DNA of 64,000 bases from Dreissena polymorpha (GCF_020536995.1 NC_068358.1:186001-250000); one strand, 5' to 3'. Shown: positions 48,801-58,290, counted from the first letter of the stretch. Notes: generated from the letters alone by a model not told the origin. Numbers and translations are program-made.

Positions 48801-51800
48801 CTTGATATTTCCCGCAATTCATTCCTAATAACACTTTCTCAGTTTGTTAATTTTCTAATAACAGTTTTGTTTGCAATTAAAAAACTATAGAATGCCATGG
48901 GTTCTACTTAACAAAAACCTAAGTATATGCTGAATCCCTTACAAACACTCATACACTCACATTGTGCGGTATCCTTGAAAAAATCTGTCAAACACCTCAT
49001 AATATTCTTTATCTTTTACAAATAATAAAACACATCATGATATTCTGCATCCTTTACAAAAACTCAAACACCTATGGAATATGCTTTATCATTAACAAAC
49101 ACCTATGTGATATGCTTTATCATTAACAAACACCTATGAAACAAACACCTATGTGATATGCTTTATCATTAACAAACACTCAAACACCTACGTGATATGC
49201 TGTATCCTTAATATTGCCTGGTTGTACCCCTGCAGCTTTTTAAAGTCATTTTTGCCGTTTTCACAGAAGAACCACTGGTAGCGAGGATGAGGCCGTCCTG
49301 TTGCCTCGATAACGAGCTCTAATGTGTCGCCATCATAAAGATCTTTTGACGTTGGAGGTGATGTTATTAACCTGATAGCCTCTGCAGAAAAACAAAGAAA
49401 CAGACTGTTGAATTACTATGTATTCATTTGTTTTATTTATGATTTTTGTGTATTTATGGGTCCATAATTGTGCAATATATTTAATAATAAACATAAAGAT
49501 GTTATAAGATCCCTGTCAAATATATGGTGTGCAGTCATAATTTTGTTCTCTATCTTAAGTTATTCGATCCTAAACAATACAAAAATGAACAGCATAAATT
49601 TTTCTCACAATGAAAGTTGTAAGATGAAAATGGTTTAGGAAATTGCAATGCTTCAATAACTTTTTAGCTTCGAACATTTGAGAATACTTCAGAGTGGTAA
49701 GACTTATCAAATTAGATGAATTTTTGTTATGTTCTTTATGTCAGTGATTTTTTTTGCTTTTATTTGTTACAGCCTGTGCCATTTGAATTGGGAAAATTAG
49801 CGCGATAAACCATGAAATTGGGAAAAATTAAGCATTATAAATATGATTATAAGTAATAGAATTAAAATTGTTTTTAAGTGCATGTTCAGGGGTTTTTTCT
49901 AGCCATTTTGGGAAAAGAAGTCTGGTCAAATTGGGATCGTTTTAATTGATAAAATTGGCATTTTTGGGAATTATTTATCGACAAAAAGGACTAAATTAAA
50001 GTTATATATTTTGTGGGATGTTTAAAGGAGCCTTTTCACAGATTTTGGCATGTTTTAAGGTTTGTCATTAAATGCTTTATATTGATAAATGTAAACATTG
50101 GATTTAAAAAGCTCCAGTAAAACATCAAGAATAAAATTTAAAAAAGGAAAAAAAAGTAGCACGCAACAGGGCTCGAACCAGTGACCCCCGGAGTCCTGAA
50201 GTAAAAACCAATTAGACCGCTCCGCCATTCTGCCAAGCATGTATGAGAGACGCATTTTATAGTTTATATAAGCAATCTTTGTAGTTTCACAAAATTAAAC
50301 GACAACAACAGAAATCTCCAAATTATTCAATTGTTTCGCGTTGCAACGCTTTAAAATTTTCAGGTTTTTAAATCGTCAAAAGATGCATATAATGGCTATA
50401 TTAGACCATGGTAAATGATCAGTATTAATGTTTCCTCACAAATATCATAACTAAAACGAAAACTTGCGAATCTAAAACAACTTTTTTCAATTTTGTCAAT
50501 TTACCAAAACGTGAAAAGACCCCTTTTAATAAAAAGTTGAGAACTAGTGTTAAGAAATCATAAGTCATATAAGACTTCTTTAAAAAACAAAAACAATTTT
50601 TTTAATTTTTTGGGGGGAAATTTGGGCTTTTTGGGGGAAATTTTGGTCAGCTTTTTGGGAAAAACGTGAAAATTTTAAGCAAAAAGATCACTGTATGTAT
50701 TTACCATATGGTGACAATCCCAATTGAAAGGTATCAATATTGATCTTTTCCAGATTTTCTCTCAGTTCACCAACCCGCATTCCTCTGGATCCCAGCTCTG
50801 TTAGCAGCTTCCCACCAGGACTTTCATGGCTAATGGCAGGAGACCATTGCTCAACTGACACATTGCTGAAATTGTTTTTTTTGTTAATGTTGTTTGTTCT
50901 GTACAATTTCAATTTTATTTTGTTTTAAAGTTGAAAAATTGGTTTCTGCTAAGATCATGTAATTTTATTCTGAACTTAGTCTTAGATAAAAAGCCATTAG
51001 TAGATTGACCAGTTCAATATCTAATTTGATACTACTTTTTGGGAAATATTTGAAAATGTATTTAAGATCATATTGTAAGCAGAAAACTCTCACGTTTTCA
51101 AGTAACAAACTATGAATAACATGTATTGTGCACAAATGCAAATATGTAAATGTTTTGGCCATTATGTACGATTTCTGACCATCGCTCTGCACATGAAGGC
51201 ATTTTCATTTAAAAATAATATACTAAACCTTACGTATATTAACTTTTCAGGTACAGTCCAGGTCCCTTTTTTATTTACATACAAGAACAAGAGCTGTCAC
51301 CATAGGATGACTTATGCCCCCTATAAACGCTTGATAGAAGTTATGAGCTTTTTCCAAAACCTAAACGCAGATTTCGAAACCTAAATGCGGACCCTAAATT
51401 CAAGGTCAAGGTCTCAGGGGTCAAAATTTGTGTGCGTATGGAAAGGCCTTGTCCATATACACATACATACCAAATATGAGGGTCATATATCTCAAGGGAC
51501 ATAGAAGTTATGAGCATTTTTTGAGACCTAAACGCAGATTTCGAAACCTAAACACTGACCCTAAGTTCAAGGTCAAGGTCACAGGGGTAAAAAATTGTGT
51601 GCGTATGCAAAGGCTTTGTTTATATACAAATGCATACCAAGGATGAAGGTTATATCTCAAGGGACATAAAAGTCATGAGCATTTTTCGAAACCTAAATGC
51701 AGATTTCGAAACCTAAACGCCGACCCTAAGTTCAAGGTCAAGGTCACAGGGGTAAAAAAATTTGTGCGTATGGAAAGGCCTTGTCCATATACACATGCAT

Positions 51801-52691
51801 ACCAAATATGAAGGTTATATCTCAAGGGACATAGAAGTTATGAGCATTTTTCGAAACCTAAACGCAGATTTCGAAACCTAAACGCGGACCCTAAGTTCAA
51901 AATCAAGGTCACAGGGGTCAAAATTTGTGTGTATGGAACGGCCTTGTCCATATACACATGCATACTAAATATGAAGGTTATATCTCAAGGCGCATAGAAG
52001 TTATGAGCATTTTTCGAAACCTAAACGCAGATTTGGAAAATAAACGAGGACCCTACGTTCAAGGTCAAGGTCACAGGGGTAAAAATTTGTGTGCGTATGG
52101 AAAGGCCTTGTCTGTATACACATGCATACCATATATGAAGGTTATATCTCAAGGGACATAGAAGTTATGAGCAATTTTCAAAACCTAAACGCAAAGTGTG
52201 ATGGAAAGACGGACAGACAGACGCACGGACAGACGGACAGTCCGATCACTATATGCCCCCTTTTCTTCGAAAGGGAGCATAAAAAGTGTTTTTAATCACT
52301 GGTAGACATGTCTTATAACTGTTTCTGATGACATTATTTAATCTGGCAAGTGAAAATAGTATCTTTTAAAAATGAAAAGTTGATTGTAGCAGGTATACAT
52401 GTAGATAAACAGAATGCTAGGTTGGTGTGATATACAGATCTGTTATTATTATTTGCGGTTTAGAAGCCTTAACCACAAGCATTCGTAAACTAGGATGTCT
52501 GGTTTATATTCATATTTGTAATACCTGATTTTGTATTTGGGGTTACTTTCCACACATCTTATGAGAGCCCGCCAGTCCTTGTCAGCAGGGTTACGATCTA
52601 ATAATTCTCTGATCTTGATGAAAACATTACCAGGCAACTCATTGATGCTGCCATCAAAGTCTATCTGAGGGTTTAAGCCTAATGCAGGCAT
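33861..52691 (-). CDS. MALT1: MALT1 paracaspase, complete coding sequence (17 coding exons, 842 codons)
   Basis: Coding exons, 5' to 3' on the minus strand: 52691-52525, 50865-50705, 49381-49192, 48757-48585, 48312-48247, 47253-47075, 46455-46362, 45997-45974, 45321-45193, 44135-43956, 41630-41249, 39601-39521, 39236-39121, 36591-36439, 36099-35942, 35671-35582, 34046-33861. Phases agree at every junction and the sum is 2529 nt. The weakest donor is at 48585 (GTTGCT). The first exon has an acceptor at 52700, so a non-coding 5' exon is expected. Order: death domain (1-109; SPGGKLLTELGSRG), three Ig-like domains, paracaspase (456-650; catalytic His530 in CGHGFE, Cys579 in IIDICRR), then a C-terminal Ig-like region (LRSNLSEPNRSLTD, DFQSEFSN, LQDIQKLEDNLVVD, all with human counterparts). 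It ends with PMEQEE, a TRAF6-type PxExxE motif. In animals MALT1 acts with BCL10 and CARD-coiled-coil proteins in the cytosol, as a scaffold and arginine-directed protease upstream of NF-kB. Confidence 0.95.
34195..34475. repeat. Dispersed repeat with TGACCTTGATC/TTTGACC motifs
   Basis: It lies in the last MALT1 intron. Head AGATATGTGTTTGTCAGAAA, body with TTTGACCTTTATCCTTAAAG and CATGAGATACACATGCATGC, tail of AAACAAACAAACAA and a short palindrome CCCCCACTATAGTGGTGGGG before CATAAAAAT. Confidence 0.8.
34735..35581 (-). repeat. Two decayed copies of the MALT1 exon 16 tail plus donor, with a 38-bp minisatellite between
   Basis: The intact exon (35671-35582) ends with NGMKISLQDIQKLE and GTAAGC. 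On the minus strand, 35562-35503 encodes NGIKITLQDIQ then a stop, and still has AAG|GTAAGCC. 34810-34765 encodes NGINLHLQDIS then a stop and AAG|GTAAC. The flank ATTTACTTGTCACACATAAT is copied too, giving a unit of about 75 bp. Between the two copies lie a DR1-type repeat (34935-35220) and about six degenerate units of GTCCAGGTTGTCAAAATAA (35220-35480). The two copies carry stops, so splicing to their donors would truncate the protein. Confidence 0.75.
34935..35220. repeat. Dispersed DR1-type repeat
   Basis: Contains AACAAGAGATGTGTTTGTCA, CAATGCCCCCTACTGCGCCG, TTTGACCTTTGACCTTGAAG and CATGAGATACACATGC-like text. It ends with a GACAGA/GACGGAC-rich stretch and GGGGGGCATAAAAA. Same family as 11461, 34195, 36648 and the truncated head at 37677-37725. 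Confidence 0.85.
36648..36915. repeat. Dispersed DR1-type repeat
   Basis: A copy between MALT1 exons 14 and 13. Head ACAAAAGCTGTGTTTGTGAA, body TGACCTTTGACCTTGACCTT, and tail GGGGGCATAAAAATC. A truncated head of the same family sits at 37677-37725. Confidence 0.85.
37261..37525. repeat. Dispersed repeat, GAGGGCC head joined to TCATGATCAATGTACC unit
   Basis: It starts CAAGAGGGCCAAGATGGCCC then GTTTGCTCACCTGAG, the head also seen at 39650. It continues with one unit of GTCATGATCAATGTACCTAT, GTTTCATGATCCTAGGCGTA, the text of the array at 47470-48215. 37526-39120 otherwise holds AT-rich intron DNA with nothing recognised. Confidence 0.75.
39650..41046. repeat. Tandem array of about eight 165-185 bp units inside inverted GCTCACCTGAG ends
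   Basis: It lies between MALT1 exons 11 and 12. The left end GGCCCATAGTCGCTCACCTG and right end TGCTCAGGTGAGCTAA are inverted. Units repeat ATAAATGTGGCCTCTAGAGT, GTTTTACTATAGCCATATAA and AAATGCCCCGCCCC at 39749, 39917, 40080, 40254, 40420, 40590, 40762 and 40938. The short open frames in it are artefacts of the repeat. A degenerate inverted piece lies at 54715-55205. Confidence 0.85.
41249..41630 (-). other. MALT1: MALT1 exon 11: catalytic core of the paracaspase domain
   Basis: This 382-nt exon encodes SDKVALLIGN through IIDICRRA and holds both catalytic residues. The His is in FYFCGHGFEENG (human YYAGHGYENFG) and the Cys is in IIDICRR (human LLDMCRK). VPTDAPSMYSAEEC matches human VPVDAPNPYRSENC. 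Both dyad residues are intact, so a proteolytically active enzyme is predicted. The incoming phase-1 base comes from exon 10, whose donor sits in the 42-bp array. Confidence 0.95.
42195..42660. repeat. Dispersed repeat, two TGACCTTGACCTTTGACC units
   Basis: Head ACAAGAGCACTGCATAACTG. Two units of GGTCACAGTGACCTTGACCT, TTGACCTAGTGACC and ATGAAGTTTCAAAGTTGTAG follow, then CGACGCCTACGGCGGATGTC and GGTTGGGTTTTCTCTGAAAA. It sits in MALT1 intron 10 next to the 42-bp satellite. 41631-42194 has nothing recognised. Confidence 0.8.
42870..43970 (-). repeat. 42-bp satellite, about 26 units, growing out of the MALT1 exon 10 splice donor
   Basis: Minus-strand unit: ACATTATGTACAACC|GTAAGTCTGG then GAATATGTTGATGGTTA. 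The last unit on the right is the real exon 10 boundary (exon low end 43956). The first 16 bases of the unit are the exon tail and the rest is intron. About 14 units keep GTAAG at the donor. Most others read ATAAG or TTAAG, and many of these changes fall at the CpG of ACC|GT. Units are 42 bp and stop-free in the MALT1 frame, adding RKSGNMLMVNIMYN per unit. One short unit near 43490 shifts the frame. Units at about 43505-43740 alternate between two variants, forming 84-bp dimers. Long open frames on both strands here are consequences of the repeat. Confidence 0.9.
45974..45997 (-). other. MALT1: MALT1 exon 8: 24-nt microexon
   Basis: The minus-strand acceptor TTTTTCAG and donor GTATGT bound 24 bases that encode ETIKTLEA when joined to the flanking phase-1 ends. 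It links the second and third Ig-like domains. The length is a multiple of three and the phase is symmetrical, so it could be skipped without changing the frame. Confidence 0.7.
47470..48215. repeat. Tandem array, four units of about 145 bp with DR1 motifs
   Basis: It lies in a MALT1 intron. Each unit has GTGACCTTGACCTTTGACCT, TCTGCCAGTCATGATCAATG, GTTTCATGATCCTAGGC and TATCATCCGGAAACCATTT. It starts with ACAAGGGCTGTTTGTAAAAC and ends with GACGGACCGACAGACAGACG and GGGGGGCATAAATAT. Confidence 0.85.
48940..49195 (-). repeat. Degenerate 31-bp repeats copied from the MALT1 exon 3 donor region
   Basis: The exon 3 donor (minus) is GCATATCAC|GTAGGTGTTTG at 49192. Plus-strand units AAACACCTATGTGATATGCT followed by TTATCATTAAC at about 49065, 49097 and 49145 match it, but carry CATAGG instead of CGTAGG on the minus strand, so the GT is lost by a change at CpG. 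More diverged units reach back to 48940 (CAAACACCTCATAATATTCT, CACATCATGATATTCTGCAT). Confidence 0.7.
50022..50529 (-). mobile_element. TTAA-flanked MITE carrying a tRNA-Leu-like sequence
   Basis: Tips: TTAAAGGAGCCTTTTCACAG at 50022 and, inverted, TTAAAAGGGGTCTTTTCACG at 50529. It has a 0.5-kb non-coding interior with a tRNA-like segment at 50158-50236. It sits in MALT1 intron 2. Related pieces are at 31640-31987 and, as an end only, 61739-61797. Confidence 0.8.
50158..50236 (-). pseudogene. tRNA-Leu(CAG)-derived sequence
   Basis: Minus strand: GAATGGCGGAGCGGTCTAAT is the tRNA-Leu D-arm pattern, ACTTCAGGACT carries a CAG anticodon in the loop, and CTGGTTCGAGCCC is a B-box. The acceptor stem does not pair, so it is not a functional tRNA. 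It may supply internal Pol III boxes. Confidence 0.6.
51285..52282. repeat. Tandem array, about six 165-bp CCTAAACGC units
   Basis: Head AAGAGCTGTCACCATAGGAT; units contain GAAACCTAAACGCAGATTTC, GTTCAAGGTCAAGGTCACAG, GTGTGCGTATGGAAAGGCCT and CATATACACATGCATACCAA; tail with GACGGACAGACGGACAG and GGGAGCATAAAAA. It lies in MALT1 intron 1 of the coding part. Open frames in it are repeat artefacts. Confidence 0.85.
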
Positions 52692-52700
52692 TGCAAACTG

Positions 52701-53718
52701 CTGTAAAACAGGACTCAATATCATAAATCATGTAAAAAAATTCACAATGTTTTTTTCAATATTAATCTTTGCCTTGCCTATAGAGAATAATTGTAATATC
52801 TAACTGCATACTTGTCTAACTGTTATCTTTAAAATTTAAGTTATGTCCATAAATAATTTGTGTATTATAAACAAGAAATTATGCAATATGCGTGTTTCAA
52901 ACATCCATCTTAAATACTTGCTGTTCTGCCTGTTCATAACTTATATTGTGTTCAAAGTAATTTTTCAGTTATTCATCTTCATGTCTTGACTAAATACTAG
53001 TAATGTCATTTAAATGACATGAACTAATTTTATCCCACAAAATAAACAATTGAATTTGTATAAAGTAAATGTTATTGCATATATATTATATGAAAGTATA
53101 AAGCAGCAATACAGTGATGTATTCATGCTTGTAATTATGACCATTATCTAGAATCAAGTGAATGATGACACACTATTGTAGTAAGTAATAGAACATATTT
53201 TAAGGTATTCTGCGTTCACATAATAAGTATATTATAACAAAAAAAGAACTTCATTACATATAAATATACATTTCCTTCAATGACTACCTTCATACTCAAA
53301 TAAAAATAACAACTGATCATTGATCCGGATATCAACTATCCGAAATACATTGACGTTTTCAGTAATCATTTCATGATGTGATCATAAAATAAAATAAAAA
53401 TATATAAATTTCTTTAAACATATGTACAAAAACATGTTTTGAACGTAATTAAAGTATTTCAATAATTTACTAAGTTTCTTGTTAGCCGAAAAGTTCCATT
53501 TTCATCTGTCACAATCACAACAAGGAAGTACCTTACGTTGATTGCGTCATCGTTGATATTATCCAATTAAATCGGGACGTTTGGTTGGGAATTCCAATGT
53601 CAATCTTCGCTTAACTCCGGTAAAAATACGAAATAGGCATGTCAAGGTGGCAAAACACTAACATACAGTGTGTCTGATGACAAAATAAGCCCAAATGAAA
53701 GTGCGTTTCCAATCACAG
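52701..53718. other. Upstream of the first MALT1 coding exon
   Basis: AT-rich DNA. It should hold the 5' intron and perhaps the promoter and non-coding first exon of MALT1, but no donor or promoter could be chosen. No repeats recognised. Confidence 0.3.
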
Positions 53719-54006
53719 GTGGTTAGCGTGTGGCTATGATATAAATTAGTGAAAACATCATTTTGAATGATAAATAATCATATTAAAAGGAAAAATTAAT
53801 TTTTCTGAAAAAAAAAATCACTATCAAATATATATATAACAAGGTATGCAACTCAAAATCACCCCAAAACGGGATGCATCGCTTTGAACAGCCATATCTT
53901 CATCTATTTTCACGATCTCGGTCTAATTCGACGCAGAAATGAATATTTATCATTCAAAATGATGTTTTCACTAATTAATATCATAGCCACACGCTAACCA
54001 CCTTTG
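53719..54006. repeat. Foldback repeat with about 58-bp arms
   Basis: The left arm GGTGGTTAGCGTGTGGCTAT continues to ATTTTGAATGATAAAT. The right arm, reading ATTTATCATTCAAAATGATG to ATAGCCACACGCTAACCACC, is its inverse with few mismatches. About 170 bp lie between them. Structure is MITE-like. 54007-54714 contains nothing recognised. Confidence 0.8.
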
Positions 54007-54714
54007 TGTAGGCCTACCGAATGTGATATCGATGGATAAAAACATGTTCCAAAGATCTAGAAATAAACATATTATATTGATAGATCTTTGCATGTTCCAG
54101 CTCTATTCATTACCCGATAATCTAGTAATATTATGATTTCTATTTTCACCAAAATACGGCCCATATTGACGATGAATGTGTTAAAGAATTTCATAAACAC
54201 GAACGCCCGCCATTTTACGCAAGTGCATATACAGATTGAATTGTGAGAAGGGGGAATTCCCATTGAAAATGCGTTAATCACGTGACGCTATCTGATAGCA
54301 TAGAACACTGTTTATTTGTAGTAGTAACAACAAATCAACGACTAAATTTAAAATGTTACATGTACCTCCTTTCAGAAAAGTTTCCGAAAGTGAAAGCGAA
54401 TTTCTGAGAAAACAAACGCGTCTTTCTTTAAATTTTACCGAGTACACTTAATCCCTGATCGCGATATAACTTGTCAGGTCATTCATGCATGTAGACCTAT
54501 ATGTATGCATTGTTTGGCAATCTCAAAACACGTTATTTACTTACTGATTGCATTTTGTGTTAGGACCACTGGTATAACAAAACACATTATTCTTTTTAAG
54601 TATTTCCAAATGCGTATAATTAAATGTGTTATTCAAAATGATTTCCAGATTTCACTATTTACGGAAAGTTAAGAAAAGTCTAGCAACAAAAAACACAACT
54701 TTTCTCGTGTATTT

Positions 54715-55205
54715 CGTGTCAACATTTGCCTTGTTCACCCTCTAGAGGCCACATTTATTGTCCAAGCTTCATGAAATTTGCTTAAAACATTTGTGCCAAA
54801 ATTTGTTTGGACGAATTCGAAATTTGTTCTGTTTTGTTGAAAAACATGGCAGCCAAGGGGCAGGGTTTGTTTTACCTTATATGGATTTAGTAAAACCTTG
54901 TTAACAATTTAGAGGCCACATTAATTGTTTGATTTTCATATAATTTGGTCAGATGATTTATACAAATGATATTTTAGACGAGTTCGAACATGGTTCCGGT
55001 TGCTTGAAAAACATGGCCGCCAGGGGGCAGGGATTTTTTCCTTAAATAGCTATTGTAAAACATTGTTAACACTCTAGAGGCCACATTTATTGTCCGATCT
55101 TCATGGAACTTGGTAAGAAGATTCATTCCAATATCTTTTATTTGTTTGAAAATGGTTCCGGTTAGTTGAACAACTTGCCAGCTTTTCACCTGCACCTGAC
55201 CTTTG
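54715..55205. repeat. Degenerate inverted copy of the CTCTAGAGGCCACATTTATT repeat
   Basis: Three units of the 39650-41046 family in opposite orientation, with CTCTAGAGGCCACATTTATT, AAAAACATGGCAGCCAAGGG and TAGTAAAACCTTGTTAAC. The ends are decayed. 55206-55640 has nothing recognised. Confidence 0.75.
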
Positions 55206-55640
55206 TAAGTGTCCAATCAATTTGAATATACAGTTATTCAATCGACTTTCTATTTTTGGGATGTATATTGTATCAAAAGGGATACTGCAGTTCGTTTAGC
55301 AACGATGTTAACTGCGTATTCAGCATGAAACAATTTTATCTCTAATAATAAGGCTTGAGAGATAATGCAGTTTCACACTCAACTCTCGCCATCAATACAG
55401 TTTGTGCGTGCACTTTATATTTAGAAGATTGTCAGCGACAGAGAGTTTGTACGTAAAGGCTGTTTTCTCATATTTGATAATTACTACGATATTGTATTCT
55501 GTGCACAAATACATTTTATATCAAATAAGTATTGTTGTTCAATAACCTGATATACGCTTTGACGAAAATATTTAAAATTGTTTTCGAAATTGACCGTTAA
55601 ACACGTAAATGTATAAATCTTTAAACAAGCCATCGTTCCG

Positions 55641-56303
55641 GCAGTGGAATCGTTTCCAGCGTCGTCAAGGTGCCTGTACCACGTGACTTTTTCAGCTATG
55701 GGTGGGACAATCGGATGTCAACAAACCATCGCTTCAGGTAACGTTTTTGATAATTTCTTCATTAATTCAAAACCATTTTCAAAAAAAACAAAGACGAGAG
55801 CCCGGTCATTGTCAAAATACACAACGACATGTGTTAAGTTTGTGCAAAATTAATTAAGTATTTTTTTCCAAAAAGTGCAACCGCGTGTTTGAAAACACAC
55901 AAAGTGAAATGCTATGTGTGGTATATGTGTTATTCAATCAACAAAAACGTTCATTATAATATTGTTGGAGGTTTAAAAAATAAGGCGGACATTGTAATTC
56001 TTCATAGAGAAGCTACATATATTGTATGTATATATGACAAAGAAAGTAAAAGCATTTGCTTTAAAATGGGTTCTGTTGTTTTTCAGACTTGACAAGGATA
56101 AGTCGAAGAATTTGTAACGATGTAAGGCGCGAAGCTGTGTTAGAATTAGATGAACATTATCAAACCACACGGAAGGTGTTATGCGGCAAGTTAATTATCA
56201 AAACCCCAGTGACAGAGACGGACCCAGCTTCATTCTGTGATGTTTACGGAAAGCTATTTCAACTAACTATGCAAACATACCATTTAATATGTATTTTGGC
56301 ATA
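55641..56303 (+). CDS. Unrecognised exon pair (half of an inverted duplication)
   Basis: Two exon-like blocks. The first ends at 55737 (ACCATCGCTTCAG|GTAACG) and encodes CLYHVTFSAMGGTIGCQQTI in one frame. The second starts after TTTTTCAG at 56087 and encodes LTRISRRICNDVRREAVLEL, a stretch of about 70 codons ending at 56303. The phases agree (Ser-Asp at the junction). No family was recognised. The first block is repeated inverted at 58194-58290, and the differences between copies (TCA/TCG, GCT/GCA, GGT/TGT) are mostly third-position in this frame, weak support for coding. The last codons fall in the duplicated segment that starts at 56280, so the stop may not be original. Confidence 0.25.
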
Positions 56304-56746
56304 ATCAAAACAAAGTGTATGCATTAATATTTGTGTATATTTATGTGTTTTGTATCTATGTTATTAATGAAATTATTAGATGAATATAAAATCTGAGTAT
56401 ATATGTTAATAAAACAATTGTTTCATAACAAATACTAGTAACAATATAAATCCAATGATGATTGTTTGTGGTCTATTAAGTTCATTTAGTTTCCAATATC
56501 ATCTCCATATGAATATCTTAAGTATATCAAAATAAACACTTCATTAATAATAACATTGCTTTATAACCAGCATGCACATGTTACAATAGAAATTAAAGCA
56601 CCAATTACATAAAGAAGTACATCGGTATACGCAAAGTAACAAATCTTGCTATACAAACATATAAATGATCTAATTATAACACGTAACAATTGATCATCGC
56701 AAAAACAGTCTTGGCTATGGGGGTTTATTATACCAACAAACATATT
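56280..56746. repeat. Segment X, copy 1 (467 bp, nearly identical to 59951-60417)
   Basis: CCATTTAATATGTATTTTGG to CCAACAAACATATT occurs here and at 59951-60417, with one difference seen (AATTGATCATC against AAATGATCATC). Content is AT-rich and unrecognised. 56747-57500 holds nothing recognised. Confidence 0.9.
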
Positions 56747-57499
56747 TAATTGTATTAATACTTCATGAACTCAATTTCAAATTAAATCTGAATACTAGTA
56801 ACTGAAAATAGTGTAAGATGTTTAATGAAAATACTCATTCGACCCGGTCATGAAAGGGGCTGCAAGATCTTGTTACCACCGCACCAAGTAATAAACAATA
56901 CATGTTGTTAAATTTGTTGAATTGTCAAATGTGTATTTAATGTTTACTTTGATTGTTTTCTTTCACTGCAATACTTGCACCATCTGGTAACAAAACAAAC
57001 TGTCTTTTAAACTTTTGAACATATATATGACAACTTTTCATTGATCAAGATATCAGTACGTCTCTTGAAGGTGCTTCCAAAAATACTTTAATCTCCCTGA
57101 AAAGAACAAAATACACATAAAACACAAAAACTTAGAAAAATAAATAAATAATTGTCATGCGTGATATATAAGATAGCTCAATAGGATTTAGATACGAATA
57201 CATGATTTTACAGAAAAAATAAGTTATTGATTCTTTTGGTCTATTTGTTTAAATAATGTTGTATTATCTCTTTATGCTTATTTAATAACTCTCGTTACGG
57301 TCTAATATGTTTACACATTCCTGATAAAAAGCACACAACCATAAGTTCAATAACACTTTTTTGTAATTTTGTTACAATTATATTCACATGACACCTTGCA
57401 CAAACAATCCTTACGATTTTGTGTATTAAACAAGTGCCTTAGTTGGAAGTAACAATTCACTGAAAATTTTACATTTTGAAACAATTAATTTTATAGAAA

Positions 57500-58290
57500 C
57501 TCACAAGAAAAGCTTTGCCGCAACAGAAATATTTCCATTCCCGTGCGTGGGTGGCTTTGTGTTTGGAGATTCCCGACTGTGTTTGACCTCTCTACCACAC
57601 TGTTCCCAAACAAATGGCATTCTACAAGCAAAAAATATGAATATAAATTATCGACAATCATGATAATTTTGAGTAACACAAACGTCGTGATTATCATATT
57701 TTAAGCACGCAAAACAGTACCAACAATGTTTTTTTGACCAACTTTTGTTATTTAGACAGACTTATAATATTATTGATGTTTATGTCAATCTTTCGATTCT
57801 CTAGTTTAGTTTGTATACCACACATAGCATTTAAAAACGTGTCCCACACATAGCATTATTGCATTTTTAAGCACACACTCCGAATCAGAAGTATTTGTGC
57901 AAACATACAATGTATGTAACTTCTCTATGAAGAATTACAATGTCCGCCCTATTTTTTAAACCTTCGACAATATTATAGTTAACGTTTTTTGTTGATTGAA
58001 TAAAAAATATACCACACATAGCATTTCAATTCGTGTCTTTTCAAACGAGCGGTTGCACTTTTTGGAAAAATACTTAATTAATTTTGCGCAAACTTAACAC
58101 AGTTGTGTATTTTGACAATGACCGGGCTCTCGTCTTTGTTTTTTTGAAAATGGTTTTGAAATAATGAAGAAATTATCAAAAACGTTACCTGAAGCGATGG
58201 TTTGTTGACATCCGATTGTCCCACACATTGCCGAAAAAGTCACGTGGTACAGGCACCTTGGTCGTAGCCACGCTGTGGCACACAAAGGCA
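57500..58290 (-). pseudogene. Inverted copy of the 55.64-56.03 kb exon and intron, with another exon-like block
   Basis: 57905-58265 on the minus strand matches 55660-56025 on the plus strand through the exon end (AACAAACCATCGCTTCAG|GTAACG) and intron text such as GACGAGAGCCCGGTCATTGT. Instead of the plus-strand second exon, about 57500-57625 has a block MPFVWEQCGREVKHSRESPN and about 30 further codons to a TGA. Unrecognised. Which copy is ancestral cannot be told. Confidence 0.3.

Noticed and set aside
45074-48834. Separate Ig-domain genes
   Set aside because: Each Ig-like open frame joins its neighbours in phase to form one MALT1 coding sequence.
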